A stretch of DNA of 64,000 nucleotides from Hepsetus odoe (GCA_017165825.1 CM029377.1:20702200-20766199); one strand, 5' to 3'; counted from the first letter of the stretch, positions 21,793 through 32,819 are shown. The notes: generated from the letters alone by a model not told the origin. Program-made: numbers and translations.

Positions 21793-21805
21793 CTATGGCT
21801 CTACA
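21793..21805. repeat. right 13-bp target-site duplication of Rex3
   Basis: CTATGGCTCTACA, identical to 19,097-19,109. Confidence 0.9.
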
Positions 21806-21960
21806 ATCAGTGACATATATAGCTCCTGGTAAGGTTTACACTCAGAGCTAGAGAAACCTGTGAAAACTAAGGTTCTTCCGTTAATGACTTATCTAGAACT
21901 GACTGAAATATGGTCACATTTCAGCTCTGCAGTCAGTGACATATCTAGAACCGAGTGAAA

Positions 21961-22282
21961 TACTTGCAGTAAGACTAAATACACCAACATTATCTAACAT
22001 AGACTGGAACCTGTTAGACTACAGATCAGATATCAAGAACCCAGCAGATCAAAAGTTTGACCCCCGATTGTGTCTCAGTCTTCCAAGTCCATGAGTCCAC
22101 AGGAATATCTATCACTCTATAACTGTCCTCTCTCTCTCTGAGTGTGTAGGGGTCCTCCCTCTCCCCCATCACTCAGTAGAACTGTCCCCTGTCTCTCCAG
22201 GTGGACAAAAGCAGATATTTTCAGCCTGCACACTGCTTCAGAAACATGCTTCCAGCTGCAGAAGAGATTTCTGAAGGCCAAA

Positions 22283-22284
<2 letters not shown>
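21961..22284. other. unique sequence
   Basis: No feature recognised. Confidence 0.4.

Positions 22285-22334
<50 letters not shown>
22285..22334. repeat. (CA)n microsatellite
   Basis: CA run of about 50 bases. Confidence 0.97.
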
Positions 22335-22337
<3 letters not shown>

Positions 22338-23606
22338 TTCTTCAAAGAGATTAAACTCCTTTTCAGCAGCTCATTATATGAAGTGTGTGTGTGTCTCTCA
22401 AGTCAAGGACTCTCATGTTTGGCTCTCTCTAAACGCACACACACACTTTCTTATTCTTTCTATCTCTTTCATTTAGCCTTTTGTCTTCACTCTCATCTCC
22501 CCACTCCCTCTCTCCATATAACCTCCTCATCCTTTTCCTTTCCTCCTTTCTTTCTCTCCATGTCTCCTTCTCCTCCTGTTGTCAATCTTTAATAATCATT
22601 ATTAATAGCTTACTTATAGGTTCTCTGCACTAATGCAGCACACACACGCATGCACGCACGCACACACACACACATACACCCACCTACTTCCAGTTTCTGC
22701 CCACTAGTGTTCTTCCCTCACACTTACAGTTTCTCTACTTAATTAACCCCACCCCCTCTTTTTGATTGGTCGAGAGACACTCTATCAGTATTAATAACAG
22801 ATTATGTCACTCTGACCTGTAACCTAGCAACAACAAGCTGCCACTTTGGTGTTCCACCTTAAATGCTGAGGTTAAAAAAAAGCCTCAAATAGGACATGAC
22901 GTAAGGGGACCATTTATTATGTTGTCTGCTTCATGTCCTGAGACGGTAACTTAAGTCATTGTTTAAAAAAAAAAAAAAAAGATATTCTGAGCTTGTCTTT
23001 TCATCGTGAAATGTTGACGAAGATTCCATGTTAGGATGAATCCAAAAATACAAAAATGTGGTATGAGGATAGACACCACTCCGTCTGTCCTTACACTTGT
23101 CTTTTCCTCTGTCATCGCTATCCTGCCTCTATCGTTCCTTGTCTCTTTCTGTCCATCCATCACTCTGCTTTTGTTCCCCTTCAATCTTCCAGGCAGCTCA
23201 CATACATGCTAGAATGGACTGTTTCTGTGAATTAAAGAGGCCAAAGGTGAGATTCAAGGAGGTGTCTTAGGTGGAAATCCTGTTCCTGTGTCCTCTAGTA
23301 CTTTTCCCAGGTGAATGATGACTAAATATCTCAGGACACTGCAACCCAGAGACATACTTTTTGCCTGGTAGTGTCCCAGCATGGCCTATGGTATAATCAA
23401 AAGACTTGCAGAAGCTTTGTTAACAGCGTTGTTGACACAGATGGATAAAGGGGCAGCATAGAGTGTGTTGTTCCTGCGGTGAAACATGGACGTTAATAGG
23501 TGGTGTTCTGAGGGATTTGGACACAAGATATTTCCCAAAATTCCTAGAAAAGAAGGGGATGACTTTGCTGTGGTGGACAGCAGATTGGTGGACAGCAAAT
23601 ATTAGA
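22335..23606. other. unique/pyrimidine-rich sequence
   Basis: 22,440-22,590 is C/T-rich. 22,635-22,675 has a degenerate CA run with CGCACG interruptions. A 17-base A run lies at about 22,964-22,980. No gene is recognised. Confidence 0.4.
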
Positions 23607-23843
23607 GGTACCGCTCATGCTTTGGAGACAAAGTGAGAGAAGTAAGACTGTGACATGTTCAGAGGAGAGACGAGGAGTAGATCAGGAGAAAGATATTGAA
23701 GATGGAGCTGCCAGACAAGAAAAGAAGAAGGACAAAGGGGAGTTTTCGAGAGAGGACATGAAGGTGTGAAAGAGGAAGACATAGAGGACAGAAAGACATG
23801 GAGATGGACGATTCGGTGTGGAGACACTTAATGGGAGCACCTA
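23607..23843 (+). mobile_element. RTE LINE 3' fragment
   Basis: Matches the 3' coding end of the RTE family: GGAGACAAAGTGAGAGAAGT, TGTTCAGAGGAGAGACGAGG and GATGGAGCTGCCAGACAAGA, ending GTGTGGAGACACTTAATGGG. All frames are interrupted. Confidence 0.75.
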
Positions 23844-24038
23844 TATATATATGTGTCTTGTACATACTTATACATACAGCAAACTCAGCAAGTTACAATT
23901 GAGCTCCATGAGTGTGTGTGTGTTTTTGGGTGTGTGTGTGTGTTTGTTTGCAGAACTGAGATATTTATTTTGCTTATCAAAGCACTGAAGCTCCTGCAAA
24001 CCAATTACTGGCCGCGCTGGAAATATTGATGAAGGAAG

Positions 24039-24040
<2 letters not shown>

Positions 24041-24091
<51 letters not shown>
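24041..24091. repeat. (CA)n microsatellite
   Basis: CA run of about 51 bases immediately left of a Tc1-like relic. Confidence 0.97.
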
Positions 24092-24093
<2 letters not shown>

Positions 24094-24104
24094 TCTTATA
24101 TTGT

Positions 24105-24715
24105 GTCCTCATCAAAGCAACTCCGTCCCTTCAAGTCCTGGACTCCCCAGTCCCTCTGAAGAAGAACTTTGATTTACGTCTCTTTAACTCCTGTAAGTTG
24201 GACCGGGGTCCATGGATGGGACTTTCTTTGTCCCACAAATGATGAACAGGACTGAGATGTGGGGAGTTTAGAGGAGCATCTGGAGCTCTTTGTTCCTCAG
24301 TTAGTTCCTGAACAGTGTCTACAGTGTCAGGGAGCAGCTGTCCTGCTGAAAGAGGACACTGCCATTAGGGGACACCATGTCACCATGAAGGGAGAGGCTT
24401 GCAGTAAAGGTGTCAAAGTAACGTCCACATGAATGCAGGACCTGAGGTTTTGCAGCAGATCATCTTCCATAGCAGCACGCTCTATCTTCGTAGTATTTCT
24501 TACAGCCTTCCCTTCCGCATGTAAGGACACTTCCCCCAACCAGCCACATGTCAGAAAAGAACAGGATCCATCAGAACCAACCCACTTTCTTCCATCACTC
24601 CATGGATCAGTTGTGATGTCCATTGTAAGAGGTTTCGAGGGTGGACAGGGGTCAGCATGGATAGTCTGGTGGGTCTGCTGTCCCATACACAGGACATTAA
24701 GTGGACTTCCAGTCC
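24105..24715 (-). pseudogene. Tc1-like transposase relic (family B)
   Basis: Minus-strand remnant of a Tc1/mariner transposase. Plus-strand landmarks of the family are CTCCTGTAAGTTGGACCGGG, CTGCTGAAAGAGGACACTGC, CAAAGTAACGTCCACATGAA and GGTGGACAGGGGTCAGCATG. A partial frame at 24,327-24,719 includes WSDGRKWVGSDGSCSFLTCG. Terminal repeats are absent and stops are frequent, so it is inactive. It is the same family as the fragment at 3.12-3.30 kb. Confidence 0.75.
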
Positions 24716-24830
24716 CCAAGTCCCCACTTGATTAAGTCCATTTGTGAAACTGAACAGGTCGTTTTCCAGAAAGAGCAAATGTGTTGACGAAACTGGACAT
24801 GTCCATCCGGAGACATGAAGAAATTCAGGA

Positions 24831-25043
24831 GGGCAGTGGTGGCCTAGTGGTTAGGGAGTTGGCCCTGGATCGGAAGATTATGGGTCCCTCACCAGTAGGT
24901 TGCCCTGAGGTACCCTTGAGCAAGGTACCGTCCCTATCACTGCTCCCCGGGCGCTTACATAGCTGCCCACTGCTGCACGGTCTGGTTCACTGTGTGCCGT
25001 GCTGTGACGTCGCAATGACAAGAATAGTCACTTTCACTTTCAC
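24831..25043 (+). mobile_element. tRNA-headed SINE, type b
   Basis: GGCAGTGGTGGCCTAGTGGT head, then TTGCCCTGAGGTACCCTTGA body. The tail has CACTGTGTGCCGTGCTGTGA and CAATGACAAGAATAGTCACT, ending TTTCACTTTCAC. The B-box region is partly deleted (GGGTCCCTCACC). Confidence 0.88.
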
Positions 25044-25484
25044 AAGTAGCCAAAGAACCACACGGAGTACGTCCAGCAGGTGAGAATGTGTCCCACAGGG
25101 ACGGTGGACCTGATTTATAGAAATTATATCAGAATGCTGCTCATTTGAGTAATTCATGAATGATTAATGCATAATGCAGAGTTAATGCATAATTTCAATG
25201 GCTGAGAAAATAAAGTAATTCTAAATGGACTCAAATGGACGTGAGGCATGTGTTTATCCACACGTCCTGACAGGACAGAAAAACAAACGTGTGTGCGTTC
25301 TGTATTAACACTGGCATGAGGAGAAATGCTGATGGGACAGAACCATCCCAGAGAATCTGCTTTAAACTGTAAGGAGGCGAACACACACACATACACACAC
25401 ACACAAAGACAAACACACACACGTGTATGTGTAAAACCAATTTATGCTGCTGCAGCGTACAAGCAGTCAATAGAATGCTAATGA

Positions 25485-25517
<33 letters not shown>

Positions 25518-26140
25518 TGGAGAGGCGAAAGATCATAACAGGAAAAGGTCTGATGTAGATCCCTAATGGCCTACACGCCCCTTCCCTCCTCTTCCCTCTC
25601 TTCTCTCTCTTTCCATCATTTTCTCTTTCCATTTTCTCTTTCTCTATCCTCCCCTCTTCTGGCCCCTCTGTCTCCAGTTTGTCATGCTGTGTGTTCGCTC
25701 CACTGACTTGACCTTGACTCCCACCTTTTGTCCCCCTCCCTCCCTCATCTCTCTCTGTCTGTGTCCCGCATTACTGCCTGTTCCCTACATAGTGTGCAAT
25801 ACGTAGGGCATGAAATAAGGTCACTTTATAAAACTGCAGAGAGCAATAAGCCAGTCATTCAGGATCAAACCTCTTTATCTCTTTCTCAATCTATTCATCT
25901 TTAGCCTCCCTCTCTGTCTCTGACATCTTTCTTTCTCAATGACCTCATATAATATATTTCTCATTCTTCGTCTCCCTCTCTTTTACCCTTTTTCTCTTTC
26001 CTTGTCTCTTTTTTATTCTTTCTTTCTTTCTCTCTTACTTTCTTTCATTCTCAGTAACCTCTTACCTATTTTCCCTACATCTCCCTCTCTTTGCTTCTCT
26101 TTCACTTTCTTTTAAACAGTTTAATTTCTTCCAATACGGT
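25044..26140. other. unique then GA/CT-rich simple sequence
   Basis: 25,380-25,425 is a broken CA run, 25,484-25,517 a GA run, and 25,560-26,120 is strongly pyrimidine-rich (CTCTCTTTC). No gene is recognised. Confidence 0.45.
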
Positions 26141-26747
26141 TTTTGTCCTCTAGGGGTCTGATTTGTTTTGTTTTTTTTCTGGAATTTGTTTTGTTGTTTT
26201 TTTTATCTGGGAAAGTTTTGTTTATTTTTTGGGGAATTTTTTTGTTGTTTTTTTCTGGGATTAGTTTTGTTCATTTGATTCTGGTAATGAAAAGTCTGGT
26301 AAAGGAAAGTCTGAATTCTGGAATCTCCAACACGAGCAAACCAGTGAAATGTGTCTAAAGTGAAATTTTCTACCGGCAGAGGAGAAAATGTGCTGAGAAA
26401 TTAAAAATGTAAAATCATAAACTTGCAAAAGTTGCTTGCTGTGATTTATGTGTGAAAGTTCTGAAATCGTACCTTAAATTCCCTCTGAACTCAAAATCAA
26501 TTATGCTAATTAGGCCACATTTTCAAAAGACACATTTGATCGGAATTGGAAGGGAGAAGTCGCTTTTATGACGGCTGTAGCTATGGAGACTGGGTGGGCG
26601 GAGATTGGGGTGGGGTTAAGGTGAGTTTCTCTGACATTCCTGTCTTGCCTGCTTGTCAATCAAACACCTAAAGCCTGCCTCCCAAGCAAAGCCTTTCACC
26701 TTTTTTAAAGCATTTTTTTCCTACGACCTTCATCTGAACCCACAAAC

Positions 26748-26749
<2 letters not shown>
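26141..26749. other. unique sequence
   Basis: A T-rich stretch at 26,165-26,260 (with TGTTTTTTTTC phrases) is followed by complex sequence. 26,465-26,590 is non-repetitive with a TTATGCTAATTAGG core. No exon is recognised. Confidence 0.35.

Positions 26750-26780
<31 letters not shown>
26750..26780. repeat. (TG)n microsatellite
   Basis: TG run of about 31 bases. Confidence 0.95.
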
Positions 26781-26781
<1 letters not shown>

Positions 26782-26952
26782 GGGGAGGGTTAACAGTACA
26801 AGACAGGTGTACTACACCCCACTGGTGGCAGCTGTTGTCAAGGTGACAGGCCTGCTGCCCCCCGGTGGCAGTTTGGCAGATGATGGGCGGCTCTTTTGTT
26901 CTTTTTTTTTTCCTGCAATCATTCACTCTGTTTTCCTGCAGACTCAGGGTTT

Positions 26953-26956
<4 letters not shown>

Positions 26957-27017
<61 letters not shown>

Positions 27018-27018
27018 G
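26957..27018. repeat. (CT)n-(CA)n compound microsatellite
   Basis: A CT run passes directly into a CA run at about 27,000. Confidence 0.95.
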
Positions 27019-27115
27019 AGTGGCCCAAGGCTTTATCTACTAAAGCTCAGTGCGTATGTGTATGTCCCTGTGTGTGTGATTTCATGTTAACATGTCTGTA
27101 GATTGGCAAAGAAAC

Positions 27116-27170
27116 GTGTGTGTGTGTGTGTGTCTTTGTGTGTTGGACAGATTGGTCAGAGTGAATATGA

Positions 27171-27201
<31 letters not shown>
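27116..27201. repeat. (TG)n microsatellites
   Basis: Two TG runs, 27,116-27,133 and 27,173-27,201. Confidence 0.93.
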
Positions 27202-27203
<2 letters not shown>

Positions 27204-27359
27204 TGAATTTCAATGGAGAGTGTTTAGCCACAGGCACTTTAGTGTCCTTTCAAATAGCTACTGTACACGAGAGAGAGAGAGAGGGGAAGGACGAGATGCG
27301 AATGAGGGAGAAATCTCAGAGTTAAAATTAATAAGCCTTGACATCAAGTAAACAAATGT

Positions 27360-27640
27360 TACTCACTGTTGCCCCCTATAGGCCACGGACGTCAAATAAA
27401 CAGTAAAAACAGGACTCGATCCGAAGCGGTGAATTATGGTTATTTTTCTGAGATAAATTGAAACTGTGACCTCTTTCAGTCGTTTTTACTCATGGAGGGA
27501 TCGTTTACAGAGTCATTTGTTTGCGAGGAAGGAAAATGAAAAGGTCTACATTCAGAGAGCTGCAGAGATTTCAGGTGCGAATAGCTGAGCGAGAAGTCAC
27601 TCATCTTCAGCCGAGTTCAGCTGGGGGTCACATCTAACTC
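27360..27640. other. complex non-repetitive island
   Basis: Balanced composition without tandem repeats or element signatures, unlike its surroundings. It could be a conserved non-coding element. No coding frame is convincing. Confidence 0.25.
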
Positions 27641-27693
27641 AGGTATTTACATATGAGTCTCCAGCTGTTATTAAAAGAAAAAGAAAGCTTTTA

Positions 27694-27694
<1 letters not shown>

Positions 27695-27732
<38 letters not shown>
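27695..27732. repeat. (CA)n microsatellite
   Basis: CA run of about 38 bases. Confidence 0.95.
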
Positions 27733-27736
<4 letters not shown>

Positions 27737-28206
27737 CATACGCACACAAACACACCACAGCGTCTGGGGACAGCTCTGAAAACCAGGCCTGACACATCAA
27801 ACGATGGAAAGGAAACACAGCGGAACACACTCACCTGTGACGGCTCCCTGAGAACAAGCACAAAGCCCAAATCCAAAGTCCTCAGATTTCCAGTTTTCCA
27901 ACAGAGGAACAAACAGAAACTGCAGACCCTGAGAGTCCACCTGGTCTAGAAGGGAAGCTCTGGAATTTTCTACAGGTTGTCTAGAGTTGTCCGGTCTGGT
28001 CCATGGGATTGACTCCATCCCACTGGAAGCCATAGAACATCAGATTCCATTTCCTTGTGTTTGTTTATGTTCCACTGGATCACTGGCTCATGTTTCAATA
28101 CACTGTGTCCCACTGCAATGTGGTTCAATCCATTTGAGCATCATCTGTTTCATCATAATGTTATGAAGCTCTAATTATTCATTACCTTTGGGATTTCCAT
28201 CCACCC
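27733..28206. other. unique sequence
   Basis: No feature recognised. Confidence 0.4.
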
Positions 28207-28975
28207 CAGTGTGTTCCATTCCATTCTATTCCATTCCAGTGTGTCATTTTCCATTCCATTCCAGTGTGTTCTTTTCCATTCAATTCCATTCCAGTGTGTA
28301 CTTTTCCATTTCATTCCAGTGTTCCATTGGAATGGAAAAGAACGTGTTCCAAGAATGTGTTCCATTCCACTCCATTGTGTTCCATTCCACTCCAGTGTTT
28401 TCCATTCCACTCAAGTGTGTTATTTTCCATTCCATTCCATTCCATTCCAGTGTGTTATTTTCCATTCCATTCCATTCCAGTGTGTTATTTTCCATTCCAG
28501 TGTGTCATTTTCCATTCAGTTCCATTCCAGTATGTTATTTTCCATTCAATTCCATTCCAATGTGTTCTTTTCCATTCCATTCCAGTGTGTTCTTTTCCAT
28601 TCCATTCCAGTGTGCTATTTTCCATTCCATTCCAAGGTGTTCTTTTCCATTCCATTCCAGTGTGTTCTTTTCCATTCCAGTGTGTTCTTTTCCATTCCAG
28701 TGTATTTTTTTCCATTCCATTCCAGTGTGTTCTATTCCAATCCAGTGTTCCATTCCACCTCAGTGTGTTTCATTCCACTCCAGTGTGTGCTTTTCCATTC
28801 CACTCCAGTGTGTGCTTTTCCATTCCACTCCAGTGTGTGCTTTTCCATTCCATTCCAGTGTGTGCTTTTTCATTCCATTCCAGTGTGATTCATACCATTC
28901 CACTCCATTCCAGTGTGTTCTCTTCCATTCCATTCCAGTGTGTTCCATTCTGTTCATTCCATTCCATGCTGTTCT
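28207..28975. repeat. CATTC-type satellite (TTCCATTCCAGTGTGTTCTT)
   Basis: About 770 bases of tandem units in which one to four TTCCA/CCATT pentamers are followed by GTGTGTTCTTTTCCATT-like spacer, giving periods of about 20, 25 or 30 bases. All three plus frames (286, 225 and 242 residues) and several minus frames stay open because every period is a multiple of five and stop words are rare. The resulting FHSIPFQCVLFHS peptides are repeat translation. Confidence 0.93.
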
Positions 28976-29464
28976 GCGCTGTTCCTTTGTAACATTTAAA
29001 AAAGTTTTCACGTTCAGAATAAGTCGGACAACCGTCATCAGGAACTGATCCCACATGAGTGACAGAACTCACACATGCTCTGAGGCTGTTTCCCAAAAAC
29101 ACCAAAAGCTGGGTGTTCTAGACACCTTAGGACATGTTTTAGACTACAAAGGACCTGTGAGGGGGGTGTTTCTGATAAAATGGCCAGGGAGTCTAATTTG
29201 AAAAACAGAAATCTATGCACAGTTAATTTGTTGTGAGGGAACATTTCTGCTTGAGGTTGTACTGGACGCTCCTTTCGGACATGCTGGCCAATTAGTACTG
29301 TCTGGACAAGAGCTGTCAGGGATGTGAGCGTTTAATGCCCTCGGACCAAATACATATTTACTCTGATTATTAAATTTCTCTGTTTATTTCAGTTCGGCTC
29401 TGCAAAGTTTCTCTCCATAATTAAGAATTCAAACTTTCTAACAATCATGACCTCACTGGAACAA
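28976..29464. other. unique sequence
   Basis: No feature recognised. Confidence 0.4.
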
Positions 29465-29489
29465 TCATGTCTGGGATTTGAGCAATAAA

Positions 29490-29862
29490 ACCGATAAACC
29501 ACCATCACTCTTCTTCTTCTCTTGGTTATCTATGTCTTCCCATCCTCTACATCTTCTTCTTTCACACCATCCCCCTGGGTGTCCTCTCTCACCACATTCA
29601 TAATCCTCCTCTTTGTCTTTCCTCTTCTTCTCTTTTCTGGCATCTACATGCTCCTTCTCCTGATATGCTCCTTGTCTCTCCTCTGGACATGTACAACCCA
29701 ATGCACTCTTGCTTCTCACACTTTGTCTCCAAACCAACCTACTCGAACTGTCCCAATAACATTCATTCCTAATCCTGTCCATCCTCGTCCCTCCTGATGC
29801 AAAACTCACAACCATCTCAAAACCCGTATAACACAGCTGGTCTCACTACCATCCTGTTACCA
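29490..29862 (-). mobile_element. RTE LINE C-terminal/3' fragment
   Basis: The minus strand begins with the VVRPA-type codons (29,820-29,855 on the plus strand: CCCGTATAACACAGCTGGTC). It continues with GTRMDRIRNE at about 29,790 and SALGCTCPEERQGAY, ending in an AAGAAGAAGAGTGATGG-type tail near 29,505. A 116-residue frame (29,465-29,815) is a partial C-terminus only. It includes the region that is deleted from the 15-18 kb copy. Confidence 0.75.
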
Positions 29863-29957
29863 TTCCACTGTCCCCCCTTTCATTCAGCACAAGTAAAAAA
29901 TAATGAAGAGACACTTACTTTTGTTTGTACATTGGTACTTAAATAAATCAAGAACAA

Positions 29958-30113
29958 GGAAAGGCATAGAGGAGGTTTATGGATATGGTGAGAGAGGACA
30001 CACAGAGGGATGACGTTAAAGAGGAAGATGCAGAGGACAGGAAGACATGGAGATGGATGGACTGCTGTGGAGACACCTGAATTCGAGTGGCCAAAAGAAG
30101 AAGAAGAAGAAGA
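29958..30113 (+). mobile_element. RTE LINE extreme 3' fragment
   Basis: TATGGTGAGAGAGGACACAC, GGAAGATGCAGAGGACAGGA and GACTGCTGTGGAGACACCTG, ending GTGGCCAAAAGAAGAAGAAG. It lies head-to-head with the minus-strand RTE fragment just to its left. Confidence 0.7.
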
Positions 30114-30426
30114 TGCTGACCATCAGTTCCGATGTGTTCAGGGTGTCTCCAGACTCCCTTGTCTTCATGTTGGATCTTCAGGTGTCTTAACAGCTTGTTC
30201 AAGAGTCTTATAATTGGTCCAGATTTGACAGCCATCAATTGTGTGTGTTATTGCAAATGATCACATGCGACAGAGCTGGTATCAACTTTTTACATTTGCA
30301 ACACACTAAGCACTAATCACACCCAGCCCTCCGTGGGTCCCCAGGCTCAAATTATTCTAGTTTAAGCTTAAACACAATCAATAAACCAACCATTTGAGTA
30401 AATGTACTCATGAGCAGGAACGTTGA

Positions 30427-30454
30427 TGTGTGTGTGAGTGTGTGAGTGTGTGCG

Positions 30455-30501
<47 letters not shown>
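30427..30501. repeat. (TG)n microsatellite, interrupted at 5' side
   Basis: TG run of about 75 bases with GA and CG interruptions in the first half. Confidence 0.95.
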
Positions 30502-30502
<1 letters not shown>

Positions 30503-31251
30503 GCTCATGAATGGTGTGAATTAGTGTTTCCCAGTATGTGGTCACACACAGGAAATTAATTAAATTGTGATTTTTCCAGTGGATAAAACTCTCACTCGGG
30601 CTGAACTATTTCTTACTTAACTGACCTTTAGCGCAATCGAACAAAAGGCTACCGATGAAGACCAATGCATAAAAAGCTATCAGCGGAAAAAAAAGAAACT
30701 TCTCTGCCGGGGCGGTGGTGTGCATGATTTCATCTCCTTCTGGGCCTCAAGAGAAGCTGAAGTGATCTCTAGAAGATAGAAGTCAGGTTAAAAATCTTCA
30801 GTTACGGTAACCAGAAGTGAGCTCTGCAGTTGGCCTTCAGGAGCTGGAATGAAGACATCTCAACATGATCGGGAAGAGAGATCAGCCAGTTATGTTCGAG
30901 GCAGGACCCGTTTTGGGCGGGAGGACATCAGCCAAAGTACCTCGAGAAGTTCCTTAAGAAGTTCTAGATACGGCACTTACAGTTTTACCGTAGCAGTCGC
31001 TGTAAAAGAGTCACATTACATGCTGTAATTTCACCTCTGTTTCCATGGAAACAACACCCAGCACTGTGCTAACACTAAAACCCTTTTCGATGGCTAAGAG
31101 ACTTCCATTTCCATAGTAACATCACACCCGTTGCTATGGTTTTTTGATAGATGAAAACCGGACGGAGCTAATTCCTCTTTAAACTTTCACATTCATCTTG
31201 ATGGGAATAATCCCAGATTGTTAAACCTAAGATTCAAACCCGTAATCAAAC
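30502..31251. other. unique sequence
   Basis: No gene or element recognised. Some TTTCCATGGAAAC-like words at about 31,040 and 31,110. Confidence 0.35.
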
Positions 31252-31505
31252 TGTAGAAATAAATACACATCTTAATTATCATGTACTATGAAACAATCTG
31301 TAGAAATAATCCCAAATTATATTAATACCATGCTTTTAAACAAAGTGTAAAAATAATCCCAGTTTATATAAATCCCATGCTTTTAAACAATGTGTAGAAA
31401 TAATCCCAGATTATACTAATCCCATGCTTTTAAACAAAAAGTGCAGAAATAATCCCAGATTATATTAAGCTTGCATTCCCAGGTGAGATTAACCCAATGC
31501 TTTGA
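31252..31505. repeat. 47-bp minisatellite
   Basis: Five tandem copies of a 47-bp unit, TGTAGAAATAATCCCAGATT plus ATATTAATCCCATGCTTTTA plus AACAAAG. The first and last copies are diverged. Confidence 0.85.
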
Positions 31506-31734
31506 AAAGGGAAAAATAAGATCACACTAAAGTCATCTGTGTGTATGTGTGTGTGTGTGTGTGTCCTTCTGTGATATTTAAATAAGACAAAATTAACTTG
31601 AATTAATTTTAATTTGTCTATGTGCTTTTTCATCTCTTTGATCTCTCTGTTTTCCTGCCATCAGTTTCAGGAAAATGTTTGTTGTTTATTTATTTTGTAA
31701 AACAAAACAAACTGACACACTGTAAATGTGTGCA

Positions 31735-31739
<5 letters not shown>

Positions 31740-31780
<41 letters not shown>

Positions 31781-31785
31781 CCACT

Positions 31786-31831
<46 letters not shown>
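31740..31831. repeat. (TG)19-loop-(CA)20 inverted microsatellite pair
   Basis: TG run (31,740-31,778), then a 12-base spacer GGCCACTAATTT, then a CA run (31,791-31,831). The two arms are perfect reverse complements over about 38 bases. Confidence 0.95.
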
Positions 31832-31833
<2 letters not shown>

Positions 31834-31971
31834 TTTATCTCTCTCTCCCTTGTTCTATCACTCCTTTGCCTCTCAGTCTGTCTTCTCTCTTTTCCCTTCC
31901 TTCTTTCTTTCTTTTTGTTTGTTTCTCCTTTTCTTATCCCCATCGCTCTCCTTGCTAGTGCAGCTACTCTA

Positions 31972-32010
31972 TGTGTGTGTGTGTGTGTGTGTGTGCGCGT
32001 ATGTGTGTGT
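31972..32010. repeat. (TG)n microsatellite
   Basis: TG run with a GCGCGTA interruption. It is followed by GGGCCGCTAATTTA, nearly the same word that follows the TG run at 31,778. Confidence 0.93.
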
Positions 32011-32179
32011 GGGCCGCTAATTTATGACATGTTTATTATTCGTCTAATTTAAAGTTTGAGGGAAAGTCGGAGGAAAATAAGTTCCTATTTTAGATTTGCC
32101 TTCAGCGCTTTTTCCAGAGTTTCAATGACACGTTCTCACCCAGAAGTGTGTGTGTGTGTGTATTTGTCTGTATAATGAG

Positions 32180-32500
32180 AGTGAATGAGATTGGCCCAGC
32201 GTTCCCCTCCAGTCAAGGAACCGCATTAAAACTCAGAATGTTTTGGACACAGATCCTCCTGAGGAAACCTTCTTGCCCATCTGAAAATTGTCGGGGTGAA
32301 AGAGCAACGATCTTATTGCTCGTTTCACTAAATCTCGCTCTCCAATTGTGTCTTCGCTCCCTTTTTGCTCAAAAGACCCATTACTATCCCTTTTTTTGCG
32401 ATCGAGGGGGTGATCGAACTACAGCTGCAGAAATAACAGCAGTGTGGAGCCAGGAGCCCCAGCAGAGTCATAGGTCTACATCCATAGGACAACTAGAGAC
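32180..32500. other. complex non-repetitive island
   Basis: Balanced sequence without repeats. It lies within a 195-residue plus frame (32,148-32,735) that runs from a TG repeat through this island into SINE sequence, so the frame as a whole cannot be a gene. Possible conserved non-coding sequence. Confidence 0.25.
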
Positions 32501-32514
32501 TAGTCCTCAGGACA

Positions 32515-32695
32515 ATAAAATCATGGCTTTAAATCCTGGATCAGTAGATTGCCCTGAGTTTCCCTTGATCGAGGTACCGTCCCCATCACTGCTCCCTGAA
32601 TGCTGGATTTGGCTGTCCACTGCTGGATGGTGTGTGTGTGTTAAATACAGAGAAAGTGTTTGGTTGTGGTTCACTGTGTCACCTTCACTTGCATT
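32515..32695 (+). mobile_element. tRNA-headed SINE, type b, diverged
   Basis: Matches the SINE body: ATTGCCCTGAGTTTCCCTTG, then GGTACCGTCCCCATCACTGC and TGTCCACTGCTGGATGGTGT. The tail contains TGGTTCACTGTGTCACCTTC. The A-box head is unrecognisable. Confidence 0.7.
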
Positions 32696-32819
32696 TCTGA
32701 TAGCCATTAGCTTTAGCTTAGCTGTTAGCCACTAAAATACATCCTGGATCTCATAGCTAAGCATTAGCCACTAGTCATTAAAGGGAAGATTTTGAAATGT
32801 GCAAACTAGACCAGAACAA

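Larger units (their letters stand above)
18960..21960. repeat. degenerate TATCTAGAACTGACTGA repeat hosting Rex3
   Basis: Copies of an AGTGACATATCTAGAACTGA-type motif occur at about 19,011-19,030, 19,062-19,086, 21,812-21,826, 21,882-21,908 and 21,929-21,960. Removing the Rex3 insertion leaves a short array of diverged units of roughly 50-100 bases. Confidence 0.6.

Noticed and set aside
28188..29048. 286-residue plus-strand open frame
   Set aside because: It lies entirely over the CATTC-type satellite, and all three plus frames are open with the same FHSIPFQCV repeats. The openness comes from repeat structure, not coding.
31622..32052. 132- and 108-residue frames at 31.6-32.05 kb
   Set aside because: More than half of each is CVCVCV or THTHTH from microsatellites, and the remainder is C/T-rich DNA.
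32148..32735. 195-residue plus frame
   Set aside because: It runs from a TG repeat through unique DNA into a SINE body. A gene would not end as translated SINE, and no domain is visible.
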